From assembly GCF_900199455.1 (NCBI RefSeq), contig NZ_FZQR01000001.1, positions 248,001 to 312,000 on the forward strand: a DNA stretch of 64,000 nucleotides, in the 5' to 3' direction. Shown here piece after piece: positions 1-8,225 of this stretch. Position 1 is the stretch's first letter, and each line of letters starts with the position of its first letter. The notes under the pieces were generated by a model. That model was not told the DNA's origin. It did no database searches and saw only the letters and a program-made list of their open reading frames with translations. Position numbers and translations under genes: made by a program. This DNA comes from Mesorhizobium carmichaelinearum (GTDB taxonomy: Bacteria > Pseudomonadota > Alphaproteobacteria > Rhizobiales > Rhizobiaceae).

Positions 1-20
1 TAGACCGGGGTGGCGTCAAG

Positions 21-79
21 AAGATTGTCTGACATTCTTGCAATCTTCAGATTTGACAATCTGGCCATCCTGCTGTCAA
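21..79. promoter_or_regulatory. inverted repeats upstream of the GntR gene (putative operator)
   Basis: Two dyads lie 60-120 bp before the regulator start. AAGATTG (21-27) and CAATCTT (41-47) are perfect 7-bp arms around 13 bp. TTGAC (53-57) and GTCAA (75-79) are 5-bp arms around 17 bp. Regulators of the GntR/FCD type commonly bind short dyads in their own promoters, so autoregulation is a reasonable inference. No binding specificity can be read from the sequence. Confidence 0.4.
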
Positions 80-141
80 ATTCCAACGGCGTGGCGTATG
101 CTGCTTCAGCTTGCGACTCAAAAGCCCATGAGACGTTGTCG

Positions 142-813
142 ATGCCCCCAGATTTGAATTTGCGAATTTCGCCTCGGACCGTGCAACGGGAGACCGTCGA
201 CAAGTTACGGCTGGCGATCTTCTCCGGATTGTTCCAACCGGGAAGCCGCCTCATCGAAAGTCAACTGTGCACACAACTCGGCATCAGCCGCCCCTCGCTG
301 AGGGAGGCTTTGCGCAGTCTTGAGGCCGAGCGCCTGATCGAGATCGTACCCAACCGCGGGCCGTCGGTACCGGCACTTTCGTGGGAGGTGGCAACCGCCA
401 TCTACGAGGTTCGAGAGTTGTTGGAGGTCGAGGCGGCGGGACGATGCGCGTTGAGGATTTCGCCTGAGCAGTTGCGTGAACTTGAGAAATCTCTTTCCGC
501 ATTCGAAGAGGCGGCATCCAGCAATGACAGCCTGGCGCAGGTCATGACCGCCGCGGACTTCTATTCGATCATACTGGCGAATTGCGGCAATCCGATCCTG
601 GAGGAAGTCCATCGCGGTCTGGTGGCCAGGATCAGCTTCTTTCGAGGACGGTCGATGTCCCTGGAGGGCAGAGCACAAAGCAGCCTGGCGGAGATGAGGG
701 AGATATTCGAATCCATCGCCGCCGGCGACGAGAAAGCCGCCCGCAAAGCCTCGAAGCACCACGTCTTGAGGGCAAAAGCGGCAGCCAAGATTTCCATGGA
801 CAACGGGATTTGA
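142..813 (+). CDS. GntR family transcriptional regulator (FCD subfamily)
   Basis: A 223-aa DNA-binding regulator. The N-terminal winged helix-turn-helix (residues about 15-75) contains the typical GntR stretch SRPSLREALRSLE followed by a glycine-containing wing. The C-terminal half is an all-helical FCD effector domain (about 80-215). The frame stays open upstream to position 10, but the ATG at 142 gives the normal family length and leaves the upstream dyads outside the gene. Its stop overlaps the start of the GMC oxidoreductase, so the two are translationally coupled and the oxidoreductase is the likely target. The ligand is unknown. The start is less certain than the identity because no strong ribosome-binding site precedes it. 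Confidence 0.88.
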   Translation: MPPDLNLRISPRTVQRETVDKLRLAIFSGLFQPGSRLIESQLCTQLGISRPSLREALRSLEAERLIEIVPNRGPSVPALSWEVATAIYEVRELLEVEAAGRCALRISPEQLRELEKSLSAFEEAASSNDSLAQVMTAADFYSIILANCGNPILEEVHRGLVARISFFRGRSMSLEGRAQSSLAEMREIFESIAAGDEKAARKASKHHVLRAKAAAKISMDNGI

Positions 814-2354
814 GTTCTCCGAATTGCGATATCGTCATCGTCGGCGGTGGGTCGGCCGGCAGCTTGCTTGCCGCGCGACTGAGTGAAGATCCGGACAGGC
901 GCGTTCTGCTGATCGAGGCAGGCGAAGAGGCGACGGACCCCGACATCTGGAACCCCGCTGCCTGGCCGGCGCTTCAGGGCCGCAGCTACGATTGGGACTA
1001 TCGCACGGAGCCGCAAGCCGGCACCGCCGGGCGGGTGCATCATTGGGCGCGCGGGCGCTTGATCGGCGGATCGAGCTGCCTGCACGCGATGGGCTACATG
1101 CGCGGTCATCCCTCAGACTTCCAGGCCTGGGTCGACGCGACCGGGGATCGCCGCTGGGGCTGGGATGAACTGCTGTCCGTTTTCCAGGCTATCGAAGACC
1201 ACCCGCTTGGTGGCGACGGCATCCACGGCAAAAGCGGGCCGCTGCCGATCCATTTGCCAGCGGACGAAGTCAGTCCGGTTGCTCGCGCCTTCATCGAGGC
1301 GGGCGCATCGTTGGGTCTGCCTCGCCTTGAGGGCCATAACAGCGGAGCGATGATCGGCGTCACTCCGAACTCCTTGAACATTCGCGACGGGCGGCGAGTC
1401 ACTGTGGCGGACGCCTGGCTCACCGGGGCAGTTCGTGGCCGCGAAAACCTGACCATCCTGACCGGATCCCGGGTGCGGCGGCTCAATTTGGAGGGCAATC
1501 AGGTCCGCAGCCTCGAGGTCGTCGGGCGACAGGGTTCGGTCGAAATCTTTGCGGATCAAGTTGTCCTTTGTGCCGGAGCGCTGGAAAGTCCGGCTTTGCT
1601 GATGCGTTCGGGCATCGGTCCGCGCGATATGCTCGATGCCGCGGGCGTTGGCTGCCTGATCGATATGCCTGAGATCGGTCGAAACCTTCAGGACCACCTG
1701 CTTGGTGCCGGCAACCTTTATGCGGCCCGCAAGCCGGTGCCGCCATCGCGCCTGCAACATTCGGAGTCGATGGCCTATATGCGCGCCGACGACTTCGCCG
1801 CGACCGGGCAGCCCGAAATAGTCGTTGGTTGCGGCATCGCGCCGATCGTGTCCGAATGCTTCCAGGCACCTGCCGCCGGCACGGCCTACTCGCTGCTGTT
1901 CGGCATCACCCATCCGACGAGCCGCGGCAGCGTTCGCATAAGCGGGCCTGAGCTCGGTGATCCCCTGATCATCGACCCGGCATACCTGCAAACTGGTCGG
2001 GACCGCGCGCTTTTTCGTAGGGCACTCGAGGCGGCACGGACAATCGGGCATAGAGATGAGCTCGCCGACTGGCGAGAGCGCGAACTCCTGCCAGGCACCC
2101 TGCGCAGCGTGGCCGAGATGGACGACTTCATCGCGCGGTCGGTCATCACACACCATCACCCCTGCGGCACTTGCAGGATGGGTAAGGATCCGGACGCCGT
2201 CGTCGATGCAAATCTACGGCTCAAGGCGCTCGACAATCTTTTTGTCGTGGACGCGTCGATCATGCCCAACCTCACCGCGGGACCGATTCATGCCGCGGTG
2301 CTCGCGATCGCCGAGACCTTCGCCCGACGGTACCGGGAAATCCTGCAATCCTGA
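810..2354 (+). CDS. GMC family FAD-dependent oxidoreductase (choline dehydrogenase-like)
   Basis: A 514-aa flavoprotein of the glucose-methanol-choline family, which oxidises alcohols to aldehydes. The Rossmann motif DIVIVGGGSAGSLLAARL begins at about residue 6. The C-terminal catalytic block HHHPCGTCRMG is followed by FVVDASIMPN and TAGPIHAAV. The second catalytic position, often Asn in choline dehydrogenases, is His here. I chose the TTG at 810, which overlaps the GntR stop as TTGA and follows ACGGGA. The frame extends to an ATG at 582, but that would lie inside the regulator gene. The substrate is unknown. Position beside amine and ureide genes suggests an amino alcohol or similar polar alcohol, as inference only. 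Confidence 0.88.
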   Translation: MSSPNCDIVIVGGGSAGSLLAARLSEDPDRRVLLIEAGEEATDPDIWNPAAWPALQGRSYDWDYRTEPQAGTAGRVHHWARGRLIGGSSCLHAMGYMRGHPSDFQAWVDATGDRRWGWDELLSVFQAIEDHPLGGDGIHGKSGPLPIHLPADEVSPVARAFIEAGASLGLPRLEGHNSGAMIGVTPNSLNIRDGRRVTVADAWLTGAVRGRENLTILTGSRVRRLNLEGNQVRSLEVVGRQGSVEIFADQVVLCAGALESPALLMRSGIGPRDMLDAAGVGCLIDMPEIGRNLQDHLLGAGNLYAARKPVPPSRLQHSESMAYMRADDFAATGQPEIVVGCGIAPIVSECFQAPAAGTAYSLLFGITHPTSRGSVRISGPELGDPLIIDPAYLQTGRDRALFRRALEAARTIGHRDELADWRERELLPGTLRSVAEMDDFIARSVITHHHPCGTCRMGKDPDAVVDANLRLKALDNLFVVDASIMPNLTAGPIHAAVLAIAETFARRYREILQS

Positions 2355-2562
2355 CCCGAAGGGCTGGTATTCTTGACCAGTCCACTCGTCGATGGATTCT
2401 TCGCTCTTGCGCGGACGATCCCAACAAGGGCCAGAATTTCGGAGCCATTGCGCGGTTAGTTTTTGCTTGTGAACACGCTGGCGGATTGTAGCTTGCCCAT
2501 GAGCCGGTCCGACAAAAGGTGGTGCGCGTGATGATCGACATCCAAATCCTGATGGATGCGCC

Positions 2563-3630
2563 GTGCCCCTGAAAGCAGCCGCCCATATCGAGGCCATGTC
2601 TGCCTTCGCCCTCGCGAATTTCGGCGGCTATGACCGGCCGACGCTTGCTCAGAATGAAAGCGCCTTTCCGCCCAGCCCCAGGGCGATCGCCGCTGGCCAG
2701 GACGCGATTGCCAGCAGCCATCTCTATCCCGACCCGGATTGGACGGCACTGCGCGAGGCGATCGCGCAGGCCTATGGGGTCGAGCGCAGCCTGATCTTGT
2801 GCGGCGCCGGTTCGATGGACCTGATCAGTTGCACCGTCGCGGCGTTTGCGGGGCCAGGCGATGAGGTGCTGGGCACTGCCTACGCCTATAATTTCGCCGC
2901 ATCCGCCGCCGCGCGCGTTGGTGCGGTCTACGTCAAGGCAGAAGAGCACGATTTCACCGTTTCGATCGACAGCATCCTGGCTGCCGTCACGCCCGCAACG
3001 CGTATCGTTTTCGTCTGCAATCCGGGCAATCCGACCGGCACCCGTATCGGCAACAGCGAGCTGCTGCGGCTGCGCGCGGCGTTGCGGCCGGACGTGCTGC
3101 TGGTGATCGATCAGGCCTATGGCGAATTCGACGACCAGGACCCCGGACCGATCTTTGCGCTTGTCGCGCGCGGCGATACCGTGGTGTTGCGAACCCTGTC
3201 CAAGGCTTATGGCCTGGCCGGGGCGCGCGTCGGCTGGGGCTTGTTTGCGCCTTCGGTCGGGGCGCAAGTGCGCAAGATGCAGAATTCGAACCAGGTCACG
3301 ACGCCGAGCCTCGCAATGGCCGTCGCGGCCGTGCAGGACCAGGCCTATATGCGCGAAACGATCGCCCGCACGGCCGTGATCCGCGATCGGTTTGCGCATG
3401 ATCTGCGGTCTGCCGGCTACCATGTTCCCGAAAGCCGGACGAATTTCGTGCTGATTGGCTTCTCCAGCGCAGCCGCCGCGGAGGCAGCCGAGAGAACCTT
3501 GCGCGGCGCCGATATCATCGTGCGGAGCCTGGGCGGTTACGGCCTCACGGACTGGTTGCGCGCGACGGTCGGTCCGCAGGAGATGATGGATCGGGCACTG
3601 CGCATACTGATCGACATGCGCGGTAAATAG
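2563..3630 (+). CDS. class I/II PLP-dependent aminotransferase, HisC-like
   Basis: A 355-aa fold-type I aminotransferase resembling histidinol-phosphate aminotransferases. Visible motifs are NESAFPPSP near the N terminus, CNPGNPTGT at about residue 152, the aspartate of VLLVIDQAYGEF, and the PLP Schiff-base lysine K214 in TLSKAYGLAGARVGW. A GTG at 2563 and an ATG at 2596 are both possible starts. The gene follows a 208-bp gap after the GMC gene and precedes a deacetylase by 47 bp. It is probably catabolic rather than for histidine synthesis because no his genes are nearby. The amino donor cannot be deduced. Confidence 0.85.
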   Translation: MPLKAAAHIEAMSAFALANFGGYDRPTLAQNESAFPPSPRAIAAGQDAIASSHLYPDPDWTALREAIAQAYGVERSLILCGAGSMDLISCTVAAFAGPGDEVLGTAYAYNFAASAAARVGAVYVKAEEHDFTVSIDSILAAVTPATRIVFVCNPGNPTGTRIGNSELLRLRAALRPDVLLVIDQAYGEFDDQDPGPIFALVARGDTVVLRTLSKAYGLAGARVGWGLFAPSVGAQVRKMQNSNQVTTPSLAMAVAAVQDQAYMRETIARTAVIRDRFAHDLRSAGYHVPESRTNFVLIGFSSAAAAEAAERTLRGADIIVRSLGGYGLTDWLRATVGPQEMMDRALRILIDMRGK

Positions 3631-3677
3631 ATCCGGCGGCCGCATGTTTTGCGACCGCATCCTGAGGAGATTTGAGA

Positions 3678-4583
3678 ATGCCGTACCTGCCCGTCCGTGA
3701 CTTTATCGGCTATGGCGACAAGCCTCCGGCCGCTGAGTGGCCCGGCGGCGCCAAGCTGGCGCTCAACATCGTCGTCAACTATGAGGAAGGCGCCGAATAC
3801 AGCATCGGCGAAGGCGACGGCGTCTCCGAGGCGATCCTGTCGGACCTTGCCGTATCCCCGGCGGTGCCGGGCCTGCGCAACCGCAACATGGAATCGCTCT
3901 ACGAATACGGCTCACGCGTCGGCATCTGGCGGCTGGCTTCGCTGTTCCAGGATAAGGGCATCATCCCGACCTTCTACGTCGTCGGACGAGCGCTGGAACT
4001 CAATCCGGCGGCTGGCAAGGCGATCGCGGCCCTTGGCAGCGACATCGTCTGCCATGGCTGGCGCTGGATCGATTACGCGCCGCTGAGCGAGGCCGAGGAG
4101 CGCAAGCATATCGCGATGACCGTGGACTCCGTCCAGCGCCTGACAGGCATCCGTCCACTCGGCTGGTACACCGGCCGGCCCAGCCTCAACACGCGCCGGC
4201 TGGTGGTGGAGCACGGCGGCTTCCTGTTCGATTGCGACGACTACAATGACGACCTGCCCTACTTTGTCGACGTCGATGCCAAGCGGCACCTGGTCGTCCC
4301 GCACAGCTTCGACAACAATGACAGCCGGTTCTCGCGCGGTTCAGGCTTGGAGACAGGCAGCCAGTTCCTCGAATATGTCAGCGATGGGGTGGACTGGCTG
4401 CTGGCCGAAGGCGGGCATACGCCCCGCATGATGACCGTGTCGCTGCACTGCCGGCTGGCAGCCCGGCCCGGCCGCATGATCGGGCTCGCCCGCTTCCTCG
4501 ACAAGATCAAGGCCAATCCGGACATCTGGATCTGCCGCCGCTCCGACCTTGCCCAACATTGGCTGGACCGGTTCGGCGGCTGA
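3678..4583 (+). CDS. polysaccharide deacetylase family protein, PuuE/allantoinase-like
   Basis: A 301-aa NodB-fold hydrolase. The N-terminal RDFIGYG, WPGG and NYEEGAEYS motifs are characteristic of the PuuE-type metal-independent allantoinase group rather than of chitin or peptidoglycan deacetylases. GWRWIDY and NDDLPYF lie in the core. The ATG at 3678 is preceded at good spacing by AGGAGA, so the TTG six bases earlier is unlikely. A paralogue with the same landmarks lies at 28118. In characterised PuuE the reaction is ring opening of allantoin. The exact amide or ureide substrate here is not known. It ends convergently with the SMP-30 gene. Confidence 0.8.
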   Translation: MPYLPVRDFIGYGDKPPAAEWPGGAKLALNIVVNYEEGAEYSIGEGDGVSEAILSDLAVSPAVPGLRNRNMESLYEYGSRVGIWRLASLFQDKGIIPTFYVVGRALELNPAAGKAIAALGSDIVCHGWRWIDYAPLSEAEERKHIAMTVDSVQRLTGIRPLGWYTGRPSLNTRRLVVEHGGFLFDCDDYNDDLPYFVDVDAKRHLVVPHSFDNNDSRFSRGSGLETGSQFLEYVSDGVDWLLAEGGHTPRMMTVSLHCRLAARPGRMIGLARFLDKIKANPDIWICRRSDLAQHWLDRFGG

Positions 4584-4587
4584 GGAG

Positions 4588-4654
4588 CCGTCCGGCGGCA
4601 TTGTTTTGACGCAATTCCGGACGGAAAACCGCTTCACACTTTTCCTGGAATTGC
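4588..4654. repeat. nested intergenic palindromes, REP/RIME-like, between convergent genes
   Basis: Three dyads are nested in 67 bp. CCGTCCGG (4588-4595) pairs with CCGGACGG (4617-4624). GCAATTCC (4611-4618) pairs with GGAATTGC (4647-4654). GGAAAA (4623-4628) pairs with TTTTCC (4640-4645). The 4611-4654 unit resembles a dispersed intergenic palindrome that I recall from Mesorhizobium genomes, although no second copy was found in this window. Lying between two converging genes, it could also work as a bidirectional terminator. Confidence 0.6.
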
Positions 4655-4673
4655 TCTGGCCGCCGGCAGCACC

Positions 4674-5576
4674 CTACTTGTTCGGAACCTCGTAGACCTT
4701 GCCGTGCCAGGGTGCCGCATCGATCTGGTCGAGCGCCATCACGTAGAGCTCTTTCTCGTCGGGTCCGAAGGCGAAGTTCGGCATGGATGGCGACGGCACC
4801 GAAAGAGTGCGCAGCAGCTTCGCGTCCTTGTCGACGACGATGATCTTGCCTGGCGCGTCGAGCGAGCGCGGGCTCTGGCCGATATACATCTCGCCGGCCT
4901 TGTCCATCTTGATGCCGTCAGGCCAGATATGCGGCTGGTTCGGGAACAGGTCATCGAGGCGCAGGAAGACACGGCGGTTGCTCAGGCTGTGGTCGCCCTG
5001 GACGTCGAACTCGATGATCCTGTTGTCCTCGGTCTCGACCAGGTAGAGGATTTTCCCGTCGTTCGACATGACGAGGCCATTGGCATTGTGCAGGTCGCCG
5101 GCGACCTTCCTCACGCTGCCGTCCTTGCCGATGTAGTAGGCCGAGGCATCGATCAGCGGTCCGCCCTTGCCGGACCCGGTGAAATAAATGCCACCATCCT
5201 TGTCGGGCGCGAAGTCATTCGGTCCGCTGAACGGATTGCCGTCCGTGTCCTTGTCATAGGCCGGCAGCGTCTTGCCGTCGGCGGAGATGCGGCCGATCGA
5301 GTTGCTGTCGTAGCAGGTGACAAGAAACTCGCCAGTGGTCGTCGGCAACACCGCTGAAGGGCCACAGCCGTCCATCTTCCAGAAGATTTCGTTCTTCTTG
5401 CCGTCCCACACGGTCACCGTGCCGCGGCCATATTCGACGTAGAAGAGCTTGTCCTGATACCAGATCGGACCTTCGGCGAACCACGCGTCTTCATTGATGA
5501 CCTTGACGTCTCCCGCATGCGCGGAGGATGCGAGGGCCAGGGCAAACATGGTGCCCAGCAGATGCCGTTTGATCAT
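4674..5576 (-). CDS. SMP-30/gluconolactonase/LRE family protein, periplasmic
   Basis: A 300-aa six-bladed beta-propeller of the SMP-30/gluconolactonase type. Residues 1-21 form a Sec signal peptide ending in SAHA, so the mature protein is probably periplasmic. Family-typical stretches include FAEGPIWY near the N terminus, GPNDFAPDKDGGIYFTGSGKGG in the middle and HIWPDGIKMDKAGEMYIG. These supply the acidic and asparagine ligands for a divalent metal. Family members hydrolyse lactones or related esters. It lies 115 bp downstream of the dehydrogenase gene on the same strand and may be the last gene of that operon. Confidence 0.8.
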   Translation of the reverse strand: MIKRHLLGTMFALALASSAHAGDVKVINEDAWFAEGPIWYQDKLFYVEYGRGTVTVWDGKKNEIFWKMDGCGPSAVLPTTTGEFLVTCYDSNSIGRISADGKTLPAYDKDTDGNPFSGPNDFAPDKDGGIYFTGSGKGGPLIDASAYYIGKDGSVRKVAGDLHNANGLVMSNDGKILYLVETEDNRIIEFDVQGDHSLSNRRVFLRLDDLFPNQPHIWPDGIKMDKAGEMYIGQSPRSLDAPGKIIVVDKDAKLLRTLSVPSPSMPNFAFGPDEKELYVMALDQIDAAPWHGKVYEVPNK

Positions 5577-5691
5577 GCGATTCCCCTTGTTTTCAGGTGG
5601 TCGAAATCTTCCTCGTTCAGCTTCGCCGGCACCTCCGGCCGGCTACGGTTTTCGTCAGTTGGTTCGCCGGATGGACGGATTGGCTCAGCCT

Positions 5692-8112
5692 CTACGAGCG
5701 CAGCCGCTTGCCCTCGGGGTCGAATGGCGGATGCGGCAGCAGGATCGCCTCATGCGGCCTTCCCAATATGGCGACAGAGACCTTGTCGCCGGCCCTGGCG
5801 GAGCCCGCCTTGACATAGCCGAGCGCCAGGGACTGCTCGACGAAATAGCCGTAGGCGCCTGAGGAGACCTGGCCGATCGGCGTGCCGTCGGTGAGGAAGA
5901 TCGGCTCGCCGCCGGTCGCGTCGGCATCCCTGGCGTCGATCGACAGCATGATGAGTTCGTCGCGGGCCGGTTTTTCGGCGATGGCGGCGTAGGCGTCGCG
6001 GTTGAAGAACGCGCCCTTATCCATTTTGACAAGGTTGTCGAACTTGACCTCCTGCGGCCAATATTCGGGCGAGTATTCGCGGCTCCAGCTGCCGTAACCC
6101 TTTTCGACACGCAGCGACATCAGCGCGCGCGATCCGACCGGTCCGGCGCCGACCTCGTTGCCGGCCTTGAGCAGCGCGTCGTAGAGCTCGACCTGATCGG
6201 CGGCCTTGCAATGCAGTTCCCAGCCAAGGTCGCCGGTGAAGGACACCCTGAGCGCCACCACATCGATACCGGCGACGGCGATCCGGCGCGACTGCATGAA
6301 GGGGAATGCCTCGTTCGACAGATCCGCATTGGTCAGGCGCTGCAGCAGGTCGCGCGAACTTGGGCCCGCCACGTTGAAGCCGCAGAGGTCCTCGGTGCGC
6401 GAGCGGAAGGTCGTGCCCTCGGGCAACGGGACGGCCTTGAAGAACCTTTGGTGGAAGCGCTCGGCCATGCCGGAGCCGATGACCATGAATTCGTCGTCGG
6501 CGAGCCTGGTCACGGTGAAGTCGCCGGCAATGCCGCCGCGCTTGCCGATCAGCGGCGTGAGGCAGGAGCGGCCGATCTTTGTCGGCATGCGGTTGGCGAA
6601 CAGCGCGTTGAGCCAGGTCTCGGCGCCAGGACCCTTGACCTCGTATTTGGCGAAATTGGAGATGTCGATGATGCCGGCCCGTTTGCGCAGCATGCGCGCC
6701 TCACGGCCCACCGGTCCCCACCAGTTCTGGCGCGTGAAGCCGATCGTCTCCTCGTGCGGCTCGCCCTCGGCGGCGAACCACAGCGGGTGCTCCCAGCCGA
6801 AATTGAGGCCGAAAACGGCGTTCATCCCCTTCTGCATTTCATAGGCAGGCCTGGTCCGCACGGGCCGTCCGGCGGCGCGTTCCTCGTTGGGGAAATGGAT
6901 CTTGAAGCGGTGACTGTACTGGTCCTGCACGCGGGCCTTGGTGAAGGCCTTGCCGGCCCAGTGGCCGAAGCGCGCCATGTCCCAGGCAAACATGTCGAGT
7001 GAAGGCTCGCCCTCGATCATCCACTCGGCCGCCAGCTTGCCCATGCCGCCTGACTGCGAGAAGCCGGGAATGATGCCGTTGCAGCAGAAATAGTTGCTGA
7101 GTTCGGGCACCGGCCCGAACAGAACCGCGCTGTCCGGCGACCAGATCATCGGTCCGTTGATCACCTTCTTGACGCCGGCGGTGCCGACGGCCGGGACGCG
7201 CGCGATCGCGCGCAGCATGTTCTCCTCTATACGGTCGAGATCGTCGGGAAACAGTTCGTGGCCGAAATCCAGCGGCGTGCCGTCCTCGGCCCAGAACTTC
7301 ATCTTGCGCTCGTAGGCGCCGATGAGCAGCCCAAGGCCTTCCTGGCGCAGATAGTACTCGCCGTCGCGATCGGCGACCGAGGGCAAGCGGCGGCCCATGG
7401 CGGCGATTTCCGGAATGGTCTCGGTAACGAAATACTGGTGCTCGGTCGGGATCAGCGGCAGTTGCAGGCCAGCCATCGCGGCGACCTCCCTGCCCCACAG
7501 GCCGGCGGCGTTGACCACCCATTGCGTGTGGATGTCGCCCTTTGGCGTGCGCACGATCCAGTTGCCGTCGCGTTGCGCCTCGGTCGCGGTGACCGGCGTG
7601 AAGCGATGGATCTCGGCGCCGCGCTGGCGCGCGCCGGCGGCGTAGGCAGCGGTGACGCCGGACGGATCGACATTGCCGCCTTCCGGCTCGTACATGATGC
7701 AGCGTATGCCGTCGAAATCGACCAGCGGGTGCAGCCGCTCCGCCTCGTCACGGGCGACTTCGTAGAAATTCATCTTGTAGCGCCGCGCCTTGGCTTCCTG
7801 GAGCCGCAGCTGATGCTCGCGCGCCTCGGTCTGGGCGAGATAGAGCGAGCCCGGCTGAAAGATGCCGCAGCCCTGGCCGGTCTCGGCCTCCAGCTCCTTG
7901 TAGAGCGCCATGGTGTAATGCTGGAGGCGGCTGATGTTGGTGGAATCATGCAGGCCATGGATGTTGGCCGCCGCATGCCAAGTTGAGCCGGAGGTCAGTT
8001 CGCTGCGCTCCAGCAGGACCACATCCGTCCAGCCGAACTTGGCAAGGTGATAGAGGATCGAGCAGCCGATCAGACCACCGCCGATGACGACGGCTTGTGC
8101 ATGGGTACGCAT
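5692..8112 (-). CDS. FAD-dependent dehydrogenase with GcvT domain (dimethylglycine/sarcosine dehydrogenase-like)
   Basis: An 806-aa two-domain enzyme. Residues 1-390 are a DAO-type FAD domain with the dinucleotide motif AVVIGGGLIGCSIL and the sequence SGSTWHAAAN. Its His46 corresponds to the histidine that carries covalent FAD in dimethylglycine dehydrogenase. Residues about 430-800 form a GcvT-like aminomethyltransferase domain, which in relatives passes the one-carbon unit to tetrahydrofolate. The expected activity is oxidative N-demethylation of a secondary or tertiary amino acid. It lies 113 bp downstream of a binding-protein gene. The MttB-like methyltransferase nearby supports use of an N-methylated substrate. 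Confidence 0.88.
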   Translation of the reverse strand: MRTHAQAVVIGGGLIGCSILYHLAKFGWTDVVLLERSELTSGSTWHAAANIHGLHDSTNISRLQHYTMALYKELEAETGQGCGIFQPGSLYLAQTEAREHQLRLQEAKARRYKMNFYEVARDEAERLHPLVDFDGIRCIMYEPEGGNVDPSGVTAAYAAGARQRGAEIHRFTPVTATEAQRDGNWIVRTPKGDIHTQWVVNAAGLWGREVAAMAGLQLPLIPTEHQYFVTETIPEIAAMGRRLPSVADRDGEYYLRQEGLGLLIGAYERKMKFWAEDGTPLDFGHELFPDDLDRIEENMLRAIARVPAVGTAGVKKVINGPMIWSPDSAVLFGPVPELSNYFCCNGIIPGFSQSGGMGKLAAEWMIEGEPSLDMFAWDMARFGHWAGKAFTKARVQDQYSHRFKIHFPNEERAAGRPVRTRPAYEMQKGMNAVFGLNFGWEHPLWFAAEGEPHEETIGFTRQNWWGPVGREARMLRKRAGIIDISNFAKYEVKGPGAETWLNALFANRMPTKIGRSCLTPLIGKRGGIAGDFTVTRLADDEFMVIGSGMAERFHQRFFKAVPLPEGTTFRSRTEDLCGFNVAGPSSRDLLQRLTNADLSNEAFPFMQSRRIAVAGIDVVALRVSFTGDLGWELHCKAADQVELYDALLKAGNEVGAGPVGSRALMSLRVEKGYGSWSREYSPEYWPQEVKFDNLVKMDKGAFFNRDAYAAIAEKPARDELIMLSIDARDADATGGEPIFLTDGTPIGQVSSGAYGYFVEQSLALGYVKAGSARAGDKVSVAILGRPHEAILLPHPPFDPEGKRLRS

Positions 8113-8177
8113 GTTTCTTCCCTTTGTTCGGCGACTTTATCCCTGCGTTTGATTCAATCGCAGTCGCCCGGCGAGGT

Positions 8178-8200
8178 CAGGGGCGCAACATGCGCCCCTG
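8178..8200. promoter_or_regulatory. perfect 9-bp stem-loop between the binding-protein and dehydrogenase genes
   Basis: CAGGGGCGC (8178-8186) and GCGCCCCTG (8192-8200) form a perfect GC-rich stem with a five-base loop. It lies directly after the abundant-product binding-protein gene and before the dehydrogenase gene. No T-run follows in the direction of transcription, so it is more likely an mRNA-stabilising or attenuating hairpin that sets unequal expression within the operon than a full terminator. Confidence 0.6.
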
Positions 8201-8225
8201 AGATATTTGCAGTGACCGGCCCGGC

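Noticed and set aside
2272..3660. 462-codon minus-strand frame opposite the aminotransferase
   Set aside because: No motif, Arg/Gln/His bias, and complete overlap with a gene whose PLP lysine and other motifs are evident.
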